From NCBI RefSeq assembly GCF_006539565.1, contig NZ_BJNG01000049.1, positions 1 to 36,608 of the forward strand: a DNA stretch of 36,608 nucleotides, written 5' to 3'. The stretch is from Pseudonocardia hydrocarbonoxydans. GTDB lineage: Bacteria > Actinomycetota > Actinomycetes > Mycobacteriales > Pseudonocardiaceae. Under the pieces are notes generated by a model. The model made no database searches. It was not told where the DNA came from and saw only the letters and a list, made by a program, of their open reading frames with translations. Positions 23,692-33,618 of this stretch are shown here, in pieces (within the stretch, counting starts at the first letter, position 1; every line of letters begins with the position of its first letter). The position numbers and the translations under genes are program-made.

Positions 23692-24597
23692 CTACAGCCT
23701 CCCGATGATCGCGAGGTCGGCGCGGGCCGCCGCAGCGTGCAGCGCCCTGCGGGCGAGTTCACCCGCGAGATGGCGCTTGTAGTCGACGGGACCGCGCTGG
23801 TCGGCCACCGGGCTGCAGTGCTGCGCGGCGATGTCGCCCGCCTCGGCGATGTGCTCACCCGTCAGCTGCCGGCCGCGCAGGAAGTCCTCCGCCTCGACGG
23901 CGGCGAACTGGCGGGCCCCCACGGCCGTGAGGCCGATCCCGACCTCGGTCACGACGCTGTCCCGGTCGATCCGCAGCACGGCCGCCGCCGCGGCGACCGC
24001 CCAGTCGCCCGCCCGGCGGTCCACCTTGAGGTAGGCACTGCTGCTGCCGGCGAGTGTCGCCGAGTTCGACAGCGGGATCTGCAGCTCGACCAGCACCTCG
24101 GCGGGGCCGACCGCCGTCTGGTAGGGGCCGTGGAAGAACTCCCGCATCGGTACCCGGCGGACCCCGGCGGACCCCTCGATGACGGCCGTGGCGCGCAGGG
24201 CGGTGAAGGCCGCCGACAGGTCCTCCGACGGGTCCGCCTGGCAGACCGAACCGCCCACGGTCCCGCGGTTGCGCACGACCGGATCGGCGATCACCCGCTC
24301 GGCGTCGTGCAGCAGTGGGAAGTGCGTGCCGGCCGTCACCGATGCGAGCAGCTCCGCGTGCCGGACCATCGCACCGATCCGCAGCACGTCCCCCGCCAGG
24401 GAGATCCCGCCCAGATCGGCGAGCCCGTTGATGTCGACCAGCAGCTCCGGCTGGGCGAGTCGGAGCTTCATCATCGGGATGAGGCTGTGCCCACCCGCGA
24501 CGATCCTCGATTCCGGCCCGTAGCGCTCCAACAGCGCGATCGCGTCCTCGACGGACGTCGCGCGCTGGTACTCGAAATGGGCTGGAACCTGCATCAT
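23692..24597 (-). CDS. coxM: CO dehydrogenase medium (FAD) subunit CoxM (left operon)
   Basis: A protein of about 301 aa of the vanillyl-alcohol-oxidase-type FAD-binding family. FAD motifs are visible: IVAGGHSLIPMMKLR near residue 33 and RGTVGGSVCQADPSEDL near 115; the C-terminal CO_deh_flav_C domain ends at YKRHLAGELARRAL. It carries electrons from the CoxS clusters to the quinone acceptor. The frame is open to 24654, but the paired ATGs at 24597 and 24594 just after GGGAG are the best starts. It is the first gene of the left operon; the TAAG-N6-CTTA element lies 54-83 bp upstream. Confidence 0.92.
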   Translation of the reverse strand: MMQVPAHFEYQRATSVEDAIALLERYGPESRIVAGGHSLIPMMKLRLAQPELLVDINGLADLGGISLAGDVLRIGAMVRHAELLASVTAGTHFPLLHDAERVIADPVVRNRGTVGGSVCQADPSEDLSAAFTALRATAVIEGSAGVRRVPMREFFHGPYQTAVGPAEVLVELQIPLSNSATLAGSSSAYLKVDRRAGDWAVAAAAAVLRIDRDSVVTEVGIGLTAVGARQFAAVEAEDFLRGRQLTGEHIAEAGDIAAQHCSPVADQRGPVDYKRHLAGELARRALHAAAARADLAIIGRL

Positions 24598-24650
24598 GCT
24601 CCCGGCTGGTGGGCGTCGATCCACCATGCTGGTCCCAGTCACATGCCTCG

Positions 24651-24680
24651 GCAAGACCAGTTAAGTCTTTACTTAGGCCG
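24651..24680. promoter_or_regulatory. LysR-type operator candidate, copy 1 (cox divergent promoter region)
   Basis: GCAA (24651-24654), 7 nt, TAAG-N6-CTTA (24662-24675) and GGCCG (24676-24680). Inside it TAAGT/ACTTA is a perfect 5-bp dyad. The same 30-bp layout, with every spacing conserved, recurs at 34981-35010 before the LysR gene; I found no third copy. It lies 54 bp before coxM of the left operon and 138 bp before the first gene of the right operon. An AT-rich dyad of this length fits a LysR-type recognition site. Confidence 0.6.
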
Positions 24681-24740
24681 AGTAGATGGAACGTGCGCCG
24701 AGGTGCAGCATGACCGCCACTGAACATCCCAGTCGTCATT

Positions 24741-24785
24741 TCGCGAACGTGTTCACCCCGGTTTGTACCGGAAGAACGTTCGCGA
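24741..24785. promoter_or_regulatory. Nested palindromes in the right cox promoter
   Basis: TCGCGAACGT (24741-24750) pairs perfectly with ACGTTCGCGA (24776-24785). Each arm contains its own GAAC..GTTC palindrome (24745-24754 and 24774-24781), about 28 bp apart centre to centre. Between them CCGGT-ttgt-ACCGG (24758-24771) is another dyad. This is a plausible double operator for a dimeric regulator, 34 bp before the 87-aa gene. The regulator is unknown. Confidence 0.5.
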
Positions 24786-24818
24786 CGTGGGCTGACGCAA
24801 CGACGCGAATGAGGACGC

Positions 24819-25082
24819 ATGCCGATCGAATCGAGTGGCCACAGCCAGGGCAACCCGCGCATGTTCGAGCTCATCGAGGGTGCCCCGAAGACCGGCGGCG
24901 CCAGCCCGACGATCTGGGCGTTCCCCCAGATGACCGAGTTCATGAAGATCGCCGGTCAACCGGTGGCCGGACCGTGGCCGCCGCACCAGGAACCGCGCCC
25001 CGATCCGGAGGACGAGGCGCTGCCGGTGGCCGTGGCCGAGCCGCGGCCCGAGGCCCGTCCCCGACCGCGGCCGACAGCCTGA
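24819..25082 (+). CDS. Unrecognised small protein (87 aa) heading the right cox operon
   Basis: I do not recognise a family. Codons are almost all G/C in third position and the ATG follows GAGGA at about 7 nt, so I believe it is real. Residues 1-53 are a compact sequence with aromatic and Met residues (NPRMFELIEGAPKTG, TIWAFPQMTEFMKIAGQ). Residues 54-87 are a disordered Pro/Glu/Arg tail. There is no signal peptide or Cys. It is 62 nt before coxM in the same direction, so it is probably co-transcribed with CODH and may be an accessory or regulatory peptide. Confidence 0.6.
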   Translation: MPIESSGHSQGNPRMFELIEGAPKTGGASPTIWAFPQMTEFMKIAGQPVAGPWPPHQEPRPDPEDEALPVAVAEPRPEARPRPRPTA

Positions 25083-25144
25083 TCCCGCTCCCTGCTCCCG
25101 TTCCCGCACACCGACGCCCGCCCACCCAGGGCAAGGAGGCCCGG

Positions 25145-26011
25145 ATGTACCCGTCCAAGTTCGGCTACGAGGCTCCGCGAAGTCTCGACGAGCTGAGTTC
25201 CCTGCTGAACCGGTACGGCGACGACGCCAAGATCCTCGCCGGCGGCCAGAGCCTCGTGCCGATGATGAAGCTCCGCTTCGCCGCGCCGGAGGTGCTCGTC
25301 GACATCAACGGCATCCCCGGGCTCGACTACCACCGCGAGGACCCCGACGGCACCCTGCGCGTGGGTGCACTGTGCCGGCACGTGACGCTGGAGCGGTCGG
25401 CCCTGCTGGCGGCGAAGCACCCGCTGATGGCGGCGGCGGCGCCGCTGATCGCCGACCCGATGGTGCGCAGCCGTGGCACCATGGTCGGCTCGATCTGCCA
25501 CTCCGACCCCCAGGGCGACTGGGCCTCGGTCCTGCTCGCGCTGGGTGGGCACATGGTGGCGTTGGGTCCCCGCGGCCGCCGGACCATCGCGGCCGGCCAC
25601 TTCAGCCTCGGACCGTTCCAGAACGCGCTGCAGCCCGACGAGATCGCCCTGGAGGCCGTCATCCCGGCCCCGACCGGACAGCGCTCGGGCACCTACCTCA
25701 AGCTGGAGCGCCGGGTCGGTGACTTCGCGACCGCCGGCGTCGCGATGGCGCTCGAGACCAGCGACGGTCGTGTCGTGCGGGCCGGGATCGCACTCACCGG
25801 GGTCGGTCCGAGCAACATCGCCGCCACCGAGGCCGCACAGGCGCTCGTCGGCAAGCCGTTGTCCGAGGAGTCCATCGAGCAGGCCGCGCAGCTCGCGGCG
25901 GCCGCCGCGCAGCCCAGGGGAGACCACCGCGGCAGCGCCGCGTTCAAGCGCCACGTCGTGGCGACGTTCATCAGACGCGGCCTCGCCCGCGGGGAAGCGG
26001 TGGCAGCATGA
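25145..26011 (+). CDS. coxM: CO dehydrogenase medium (FAD) subunit CoxM (right operon)
   Basis: 288 aa, with FAD-binding motifs ILAGGQSLVPMMKLR (about 30-44) and RGTMVGSICHSDPQGDW (about 108-124), where the usual TxGGS reads TMVGS. The C-terminal flavoprotein domain ends FKRHVVATFIRRGL. AAGGAGG at 25133-25139 sets the ATG at 25145. Its stop overlaps coxS as ATGA. It does the same job as the left-operon CoxM, but the two are clearly diverged rather than a recent duplication. Confidence 0.94.
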   Translation: MYPSKFGYEAPRSLDELSSLLNRYGDDAKILAGGQSLVPMMKLRFAAPEVLVDINGIPGLDYHREDPDGTLRVGALCRHVTLERSALLAAKHPLMAAAAPLIADPMVRSRGTMVGSICHSDPQGDWASVLLALGGHMVALGPRGRRTIAAGHFSLGPFQNALQPDEIALEAVIPAPTGQRSGTYLKLERRVGDFATAGVAMALETSDGRVVRAGIALTGVGPSNIAATEAAQALVGKPLSEESIEQAAQLAAAAAQPRGDHRGSAAFKRHVVATFIRRGLARGEAVAA

Positions 26012-26564
26012 GCTACGGACGTTCGGTCGAGGTCGTCGAGACCGCCGAGAACGTGCGCCGGATCACGATCACGGTCAACGGCGAGCGACGTGTCGTCGAG
26101 GTGGAGCCGCGGCTGCTCCTCGCGCACCTGATGCGTGAGGGCCTCGGCCTGACCGGTACCCACTTCGGCTGCGACACCACGAACTGCGGTGCCTGCACGG
26201 TGCTCTTCGACGGAGAACCGATCAAGTCGTGCACCATGCTCGCGGTCCAGGCCGACGGGCACGAGGTGACGTCGGTGGAGGGCCTGGGCACGCACAGCGA
26301 GCTGGACCCGGTCCAGGAGGGCTTCCAGGCCGAGCACGGACTGCAGTGCGGCTTCTGCACGCCCGGAATGATGATGGCGTCGAAGGCGCTGCTCAACCGC
26401 AACGCGAGCCCGACCGAGGAAGACGTCCGGTGGGCGTTGTCGGGCAACCTCTGCCGGTGCACCGGCTACCAGAACATCGTCAAGGCGGTCCTGTGGGCCG
26501 CCGACAAGCAGCGCCTCTCCGGCCCGGCCGCGGCCGGGGACACGTCCTCCGAGGAGCATGTCTC

Positions 26565-26568
<4 letters not shown>
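26008..26568 (+). CDS. coxS: CO dehydrogenase small subunit CoxS (right operon)
   Basis: A 186-aa [2Fe-2S] protein with CDTTNCGACTVLFDG plus IKSC for the ferredoxin-like cluster, and CGFCTPGMMM plus CRCTGY for the second cluster. Compared with the left-operon copy it has about 16 extra N-terminal residues before ITITVNGERR and a Ser/Glu-rich C-terminal tail. Both ends overlap neighbours by ATGA, so coxM-coxS-coxL are translationally coupled. Confidence 0.95.
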
Positions 26569-28979
<2,411 letters not shown>

Positions 28980-28993
28980 GGGAGGAGACCGAT

Positions 28994-29575
28994 ATGGAGA
29001 TCAAGAACGAGCTCGTGGTCGGCGCCCCGCTGGACAAGGTGTGGGCCTACCTCCTCGACGTCCCCAACCTCGCACCGTGCCTCCCCGGCGCGGAGCTGGT
29101 CGGCGACGACGGCAACGGCACCTACGACGGCAAGGTGGTGGCCCGGCTCGGCCCGGTGAAGCTGAGCTTCAGCGGCCAGGTCAAGATCATCGAGACCGAT
29201 GACGCCGCCCACCGGATGGTGATGCACGCCGCCGGCGCCGAGGACAAGGGCAAGGGCACCGCGGACATGATGATGACCGTGGTCCTGGCGCCGGCCAGTG
29301 GTGGAACGACGATGAAGGTCGAGCAGGACCTGACCGTCTCCGGTGCGGCCGCCCAGTTCGGGCGCGGCATGATCGCCGACGTCACCGGCGTGCTCATGCA
29401 GTCCTTCGCGGAATGCCTGCAGTACAACATCACCAACCAGGGCAGCGGTGGCACGACGACCGCGGTCCGCGCCGCCAGGCCCGCCAGCGGGTTCGCCATC
29501 GGTGTTCGCGCCGCCCGGATGGCGCTGATGCGCGTGTTCGCCCGGTTCTTCCTTCCCTACGACCGCAACCGATGA
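28994..29575 (+). CDS. coxG: CoxG, CO dehydrogenase membrane-linking SRPBCC protein
   Basis: 193 aa. Residues 1-145 form an SRPBCC/START-like lipid-binding fold typical of CoxG (MEIKNELVVGAPLDKVWAYL, VPNLAPCLPGAEL, FSGQVKI, MKVEQDLTVSGAAAQFGRGM). A C-terminal stretch (FAIGVRAARMALMRVFARFFL) is an amphipathic or hydrophobic anchor. CoxG binds CODH to the membrane, and recent work on actinobacterial enzymes implicates it in moving quinone to the enzyme. GGAGGAGA lies right before the ATG, 14 nt after coxL. Confidence 0.93.
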   Translation: MEIKNELVVGAPLDKVWAYLLDVPNLAPCLPGAELVGDDGNGTYDGKVVARLGPVKLSFSGQVKIIETDDAAHRMVMHAAGAEDKGKGTADMMMTVVLAPASGGTTMKVEQDLTVSGAAAQFGRGMIADVTGVLMQSFAECLQYNITNQGSGGTTTAVRAARPASGFAIGVRAARMALMRVFARFFLPYDRNR

Positions 29576-29600
29576 GCCCCGCGGCTGCGAAGGAGAAGTC

Positions 29601-29858
29601 ATGACGCTCTGGTGGATCGGCAACGCCCTGCTGGTGGTGGTGCTCGTCGTGGTGATCGCGCTGCTCAGCCGGCTGCTCGCCGCGGTGGAGCGCATCCGCG
29701 GTGCCGCCGACGACATCCTCACCCACGGCGTGGAGCTGCTCGGCGAGGTCGAGGACACGCCCGCACTGCTCGTCGAGACGGACGCGACCGTGGCCCAGGT
29801 CGCGGTCGGGGCCACCCGGTACGGGGGCAGCGTCGCCACGCTGCTCCCTGCGAAGTAG
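29601..29858 (+). CDS. Small single-helix membrane protein, cox array member 1 (85 aa)
   Basis: An N-terminal membrane helix (IGNALLVVVLVVVIALLSRLL, 6-26) followed by a polar helix (RIRGAADDILTHGVELLGEV) and a Val/Thr/Gly-rich tail. GAAGGAGA precedes the ATG. No enzymatic motif is seen. It is the first of five consecutive genes downstream of coxG that share this topology and start with small gaps or overlaps; the family function is unknown. Confidence 0.8.
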   Translation: MTLWWIGNALLVVVLVVVIALLSRLLAAVERIRGAADDILTHGVELLGEVEDTPALLVETDATVAQVAVGATRYGGSVATLLPAK

Positions 29859-29868
29859 GAGGACGACA

Positions 29869-30096
29869 ATGCCCGTCGTTGCCTGGATCACACTCCTGAT
29901 CACCGCACTGATCATCGCCGTCGTGGCGGTCGGCCTGCTGCGCGTGATCCTGCACCTGCGTCACGTCCATGCCACCCTCGCCGCCCTGCAGGGCGGCGTG
30001 GACGCCATCGCCGACAACACCAGTACCGTCCCGACGGTGGTCGGGTCGGTCAACGCCAACCTCGCCCCCGTGCGGGCCTGGTGCGAGACGGTCTGA
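29869..30096 (+). CDS. Small single-helix membrane protein, cox array member 2 (75 aa)
   Basis: An N-terminal helix (WITLLITALIIAVVAVGLL, 6-24) then a short amphipathic region (HLRHVHATLAALQGGVDAIA) and STVPTVVGSVNANLAPVRAW. TAGGAGGA lies 8 nt before the ATG. The tail with Asn-Ala-Asn and the single-TM layout resemble members 1 and 4. No cofactor-binding residues stand out; the lone Cys is near the C-terminus. Confidence 0.78.
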   Translation: MPVVAWITLLITALIIAVVAVGLLRVILHLRHVHATLAALQGGVDAIADNTSTVPTVVGSVNANLAPVRAWCETV

Positions 30097-30109
30097 GGAG
30101 CCCGCGAAC

Positions 30110-30355
30110 ATGATTCCCTTCGGCTGGACCCTCGGACTCGTCATCGGCCTGGTGATCGTGGTGGTGGTGGTCGCACTCGTCACCCCGATCCTGGTGCTCG
30201 CCTACAAGATCGGCACCCAGGCCCAGCAGCTCGACGCCTCGCTGAGCCGCTCCCGCACCCACACCGCGGGGCTCGCCGGGCTGAACACGACCATCGACCA
30301 CGCCACCGAGATCATCGGTGGCCTGCAGCGCGGCCGCGCGCGGCTGGGAGGCTGA
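30110..30355 (+). CDS. Small single-helix membrane protein, cox array member 3 (81 aa)
   Basis: A Val-rich N-terminal helix (LGLVIGLVIVVVVVALVTPI, about 8-27) continues into YKIGTQAQQLDASLSRS and a second polar helix (LNTTIDHATEIIGGLQRGR). GAGGAG precedes the ATG 13 nt after member 2. The tail looks like a short coiled coil, which could mediate assembly with the other members. Confidence 0.78.
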   Translation: MIPFGWTLGLVIGLVIVVVVVALVTPILVLAYKIGTQAQQLDASLSRSRTHTAGLAGLNTTIDHATEIIGGLQRGRARLGG

Positions 30356-30357
30356 CC

Positions 30358-30654
30358 GTGTCCCTCTCTCCCGGAGAGATCACCTACTGGACGGTGATCC
30401 TCGTACTCGGCGCCGTCGTGATCGTCGCGGTCGTGGTGCTGCTGAGCCTGCTCGTGGCCTTCGTCAAACGGATCGACAGCGCGGTCGACGGCATCGCCGG
30501 CACGCTCGTCGGCATCACCGAGAACACGAAGGACACCGCGTTGATCACCGCGACCGGCGCCGGCCTGGACCTGGTGCTGGGCGAGGGCCTGCAGCACCAC
30601 CTGTTCCTCGGGCGGGTCGTCGACTCCATCCCCACCCCCGCCGGGAAGGCATGA
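30358..30654 (+). CDS. Small single-helix membrane protein, cox array member 4 (98 aa)
   Basis: A membrane helix at about 10-35 (TVILVLGAVVIVAVVVLLSL) is followed by a polar helix (VKRIDSAVDGIAGTLVGITE) and a more hydrophobic C-terminal segment (GLDLVLGEGLQHHLFLGRVV). The GTG start lies 2 nt after the stop of member 3, with GGGAGG upstream. The paired His-His is the only possible metal-binding feature. Confidence 0.75.
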   Translation: MSLSPGEITYWTVILVLGAVVIVAVVVLLSLLVAFVKRIDSAVDGIAGTLVGITENTKDTALITATGAGLDLVLGEGLQHHLFLGRVVDSIPTPAGKA

Positions 30655-30656
30655 TC

Positions 30657-31019
30657 ATGTCCGAATCGACTCTGTTGGTCATCACCGTCGTCGAGATCGT
30701 GGTGTTGATCGCCGGGCTGGCCTTCTTCGTCTTCTGGCTCGGCTCGCTGCTCGGCAGGATCGCCACCACGCTGGAGGCCGGTGACGGGCTGGTGAGCCGG
30801 ATCGCCGCCGACGGCAAGGCGATCCGGCCCGGCCTGGAGCACATCAACCGCACGGGACGGACCGTCGCGGGGGCGCTGCCGCTGCTCTACGGCTTCGCCG
30901 AGGAGGTCATCAGGAAGGTCTCGTCGAACCCCGATCGGCCCCAGGTCGCCGTTCCGGCCACCGGACGGCGTCGGTCACGCATCCACGAGACGGTCGGGTA
31001 CGCGCCGTCCCGGCACTGA
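30657..31019 (+). CDS. Small single-helix membrane protein, cox array member 5 (120 aa)
   Basis: An N-terminal helix (about 5-30, VVEIVVLIAGLAFFVFWLGS), then a long amphipathic region (LLGRIATTLEAGDGLVSRIA, GLEHINRTGRTVAGALPLLY) and a basic C-terminal tail. The ATG at 30651 overlaps member 4 as ATGA, but GGAAGG fits the ATG at 30657 better. It is the last gene before the 13-bp bidirectional hairpin at 31042, so the right cox operon runs from 24819 to here. Confidence 0.78.
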   Translation: MSESTLLVITVVEIVVLIAGLAFFVFWLGSLLGRIATTLEAGDGLVSRIAADGKAIRPGLEHINRTGRTVAGALPLLYGFAEEVIRKVSSNPDRPQVAVPATGRRRSRIHETVGYAPSRH

Positions 31020-31041
31020 CCGGCCACCGTCCACGACCACG

Positions 31042-31070
31042 GCCGCCCGGCGGGATCCCCGCCGGGCGGC
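31042..31070. terminator. Bidirectional terminator between the cox and trmO operons
   Basis: A perfect 13-bp GC stem (31042-31054 and 31058-31070) with a 3-nt loop lies between the convergent ends of the right cox operon (31019) and trmO (31104). It should stop transcription from both sides. Confidence 0.85.
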
Positions 31071-31103
31071 TGCCGTCGTCGGACCGGACGCAGGCCGGTT
31101 GCC

Positions 31104-31709
31104 CTACGGCGCGCTGCCTCCGGGGAGCGCCTGCGACGCGGGCGAGCCCGGCAGCAGCTGCCCGGACCCGGCGACACCGGCCGCGGAGTACCACCCGCCC
31201 CGGATCGCGGACACGGCGGCCCAGCCGTCCGCGTAACCGGGCACGTCGAGGTGCTGTTCCCACGGCTTGATGTCGAGCACCGGCGTCCCGTGGCAGGCGT
31301 CGACACCGCGGAACGTGATCCCCGAACCGTCCACCTCCACGACCCGCACCACGCTGAGGCCGATCGGGTTGGGCCGTGCGGGGTGCCGGGTGGCGAAGAC
31401 CCCGAACCGGCGGTCGCTGCCGGCCAGCATGAACGGCACCACCTGCCCGTCGGCCGGTGGCGGGGCGGCCCGGTCCAGCCACAGCAGCAACCACACGTAG
31501 TCGAAGTCGGCGATCCCGTCGAGGGCCGCGACGTGCTCGGGGAAGACCTCGACGCGGCCCTCCGCGGTGCTGTTCCGGGTCGACTGGATGGGCGTGGCGG
31601 CCGGCTGCCGGTAGTCGCTGCGCACGTACCCGATCGGGGCGAACGCGGGTGTACTCGCGCGGATCCGGGCCTGCTCGGAGCCACACAGGTCGGGGGGCCC
31701 GTCGGTCAT
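31104..31709 (-). CDS. trmO: TrmO-type tRNA N6-threonylcarbamoyladenosine methyltransferase (TsaA-like)
   Basis: A 201-aa SAM-dependent beta-barrel protein of the TrmO/TsaA/VirR family, which methylates t6A37 in certain tRNAs. Family motifs are AFAPIGYVRSDY near the start, RVEVFPEHVAALDGI, FDYVWLLLWLD, FATRHPARPNPIGLSVVRVV and LDIKPW. AAGGTGG precedes the ATG at 31709. It is the last gene of the operon that starts with the 101-aa protein and coxD2-coxE2. TsaA-like genes recur near XdhC-type genes, so a link to the pathway rather than to tRNA is possible. Confidence 0.85.
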   Translation of the reverse strand: MTDGPPDLCGSEQARIRASTPAFAPIGYVRSDYRQPAATPIQSTRNSTAEGRVEVFPEHVAALDGIADFDYVWLLLWLDRAAPPPADGQVVPFMLAGSDRRFGVFATRHPARPNPIGLSVVRVVEVDGSGITFRGVDACHGTPVLDIKPWEQHLDVPGYADGWAAVSAIRGGWYSAAGVAGSGQLLPGSPASQALPGGSAP

Positions 31710-31746
31710 TCGTCCACCTTCTCGGTGCTCGGGGCCCGACCTCGGG

Positions 31747-32178
31747 TCAGTCCGGCCGGTGCTGCGGCAGCGGTGCGGTGTTGGGCGCGTCGGAGTACGC
31801 GCCGATCCACTCCGTACGCCAGGAGTTGTCGTAGAGCGTCTCGTTGCACAGCGGCTCGTACGTCGCGATCAGTTCCTGGGTGATCTGCTCACGATGTGCC
31901 CGATTGCCGCCCGGCACCTCCAGGAAGGCGACGTGCAGCTTCCATTTCGAACCCGCACGTCGTATCCAGCAGCCGGACCGCCGGTGCTTGAACGGGAACC
32001 CGACCGCGGTGAGATCGTCGGCATGTCCGACGTAGGTGACGGCGTAGCGTTCGGACCGCCCCTCGGGCTCGGGCTTGTAGAGGATCGCGTAGACGCCCGC
32101 CCGGGCGGGCGGGCTCCATCCGCCGAGCACCCGTGGCCCGGAGAACGCGTATCCCGCGAGCGAGCCGAGCCGGATCAC
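31747..32178 (-). CDS. GIY-YIG-like domain protein (143 aa)
   Basis: The core resembles a GIY-YIG domain: AGVYAILYKP, then YVGHADDLTAVGFPFKHR, a Trp/Lys-rich strand, a helix carrying a candidate Glu (HREQITQELIATYEPLCNE) and NETLYDNSW. Whether the usual catalytic Arg is present is unclear, so it may be a binding rather than a cutting domain. The GTG start overlaps the 99-aa gene as GTGA, tying it to the coxD-coxE operon. Its job in CO metabolism is unknown. Confidence 0.65.
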   Translation of the reverse strand: MIRLGSLAGYAFSGPRVLGGWSPPARAGVYAILYKPEPEGRSERYAVTYVGHADDLTAVGFPFKHRRSGCWIRRAGSKWKLHVAFLEVPGGNRAHREQITQELIATYEPLCNETLYDNSWRTEWIGAYSDAPNTAPLPQHRPD

Positions 32179-32474
32179 CCCGGTTCGCCCGCGTCCTCGG
32201 ACTCGCTGATCGCCTCGGCGTGCACGATGGGGAAGTCGGGCAGGCCCGCGATGCGCACGGCGTCGGTGAACTCGGCACGGCCGCGCTCGATGGCCTCGTC
32301 ACGGCTGCCGGCCAGCACGACGATCTGTGCGCCGTAGCGGGTGCTGCCGCCCCCGGTGGCGATCCCCTCCCGGCGCGCCACGGCGTCGGCCAGCTCGACG
32401 ACCTCCTCGATCGACACCACCGGGTCGGTGTCCGGGTCGCCTTCGGCCACCAGGCCGACGCTCCATCGCATCAT
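32175..32474 (-). CDS. Unrecognised 99-aa protein encoded after coxE2
   Basis: No family recognised. It starts MMRWSVGLVAEGDPDTD and alternates helices and strands (IEEVVELADAVARREGI, GAQIVVLAGSRDEAIERG), suggesting a small alpha/beta ferredoxin-like fold with an acidic tail. AGGAG lies 8 nt before the double ATG at 32474/32471, and the stop overlaps the next gene. Its place directly behind CoxE implies an accessory role in the same process. Confidence 0.65.
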   Translation of the reverse strand: MMRWSVGLVAEGDPDTDPVVSIEEVVELADAVARREGIATGGGSTRYGAQIVVLAGSRDEAIERGRAEFTDAVRIAGLPDFPIVHAEAISESEDAGEPG

Positions 32475-32484
32475 CGTCGAACTC

Positions 32485-33618
32485 CTATCCGAGTTGGGGT
32501 AGCAGCTGCGCCAGTTCGGCGAGGCTCTCCAGGTCGTGGCCCGACAGCAGCACGTCGATGTGCGGCTCGGCCACCATCATGCCCAACGACTGCGGCCGGA
32601 AGTGCGGATCCCCGCCCTTGTGCGGGTGCATCCAGACGATGGTGTGCGACAACCGGGAGAGCCGCTCCATCGCCGTCGCCAACGTGTCCGGGTTGCCCCG
32701 GTCGAGCCCGTCGGAGCAGATCACCAGGATCCCCCCGCGAGTGATCCCGCGCCTGCCCCAGGTCCGGGCGAACTCGTCGAGGCAGTCGCCGATCCGGGTG
32801 CCGCCCTCCCAGTCCACCACGAGTCGCGACGCCTCCGTGAGCGCGTCGTCCGGGCTGCGCTTCTGCAGCGGGACGGTGATCCTGGTCAGGCGGGTGCCGA
32901 AGCAGAACACCTCGACCTTCTGCGCCGCCCGGCGCGCGGTGTGCGCGAACTGGAGCAGAGCGCGCGAGTAGTCGGCCATGGAGCCGGACACGTCGAGCAC
33001 CAGCACGAGCGGCCGCAGCTTGACCCGGCGACGCTGCCACCGCAGCGCGACCGGCTCACCGTGCATCCGCAGCGACTGCCGGACGGTCCGGCGCAGGTCC
33101 GGGCGCCGACCCCGACGGGCCGGCCGGGTGCGCCGGGTGCGCCGCTTCGGCGGGGTCAGCCGGAACTGCGCCATGATGCGCCGCAGCGCCGCGAGCTCGT
33201 CGGGGGTGCAGGCGACGAACGACTTGGAGCGCAACGCGGTGACCCCGGAGGCCATCAGGCCCATCACCGTCTCGTCCTCCTCCGGGTCGCCCGCGGGGTC
33301 GGGCGGATCCGTGGCCGGGATGTCGATCACGGCCTCGGACTCGGCGCTGGACCTCAGCTGCAGCGACAGCATCTCCTCGACCGGGTTGCGTTCGCCGAGG
33401 AAGTACGCGCGGAACACCTCGTCGTAGGTGCCGATGTCCTCCCGACGCTTGACCAGCGATGTGCGGCCACCCCAGTAGAGGTCCATCAGGTCGGTGGGAT
33501 CCAGGGGCACCATCACCGCGCAGAAGGTGGAGATGTCGCCCGGGCCCGCCGAGATGCCCTCGGCCCGGAGTGCCCTGCCGAACCCGACCAGCAGCGACAC
33601 CAGGTCGTCGTGGGTCAC
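32485..33618 (-). CDS. coxE: VWA-domain CODH maturation protein CoxE (copy 2)
   Basis: 377 aa. An N-terminal CoxE helical domain (LLVGFGRALRAEGISAGPGD, MDLYWGGRTSLVKRREDI, AYFLGERNP) and an Arg-rich hinge (PPKRRTRRTRPARRGRRPDL) precede a VWA domain with MIDAS motif DVSGSM (Asp209), WEGGTRIGDCL and VICSDGLDRG. It partners the adjacent MoxR ATPase; the GTG start at 33618 overlaps the coxD2 stop. It is more canonical in its MIDAS motif than copy 1 (DISAS). Confidence 0.93.
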   Translation of the reverse strand: MTHDDLVSLLVGFGRALRAEGISAGPGDISTFCAVMVPLDPTDLMDLYWGGRTSLVKRREDIGTYDEVFRAYFLGERNPVEEMLSLQLRSSAESEAVIDIPATDPPDPAGDPEEDETVMGLMASGVTALRSKSFVACTPDELAALRRIMAQFRLTPPKRRTRRTRPARRGRRPDLRRTVRQSLRMHGEPVALRWQRRRVKLRPLVLVLDVSGSMADYSRALLQFAHTARRAAQKVEVFCFGTRLTRITVPLQKRSPDDALTEASRLVVDWEGGTRIGDCLDEFARTWGRRGITRGGILVICSDGLDRGNPDTLATAMERLSRLSHTIVWMHPHKGGDPHFRPQSLGMMVAEPHIDVLLSGHDLESLAELAQLLPQLG

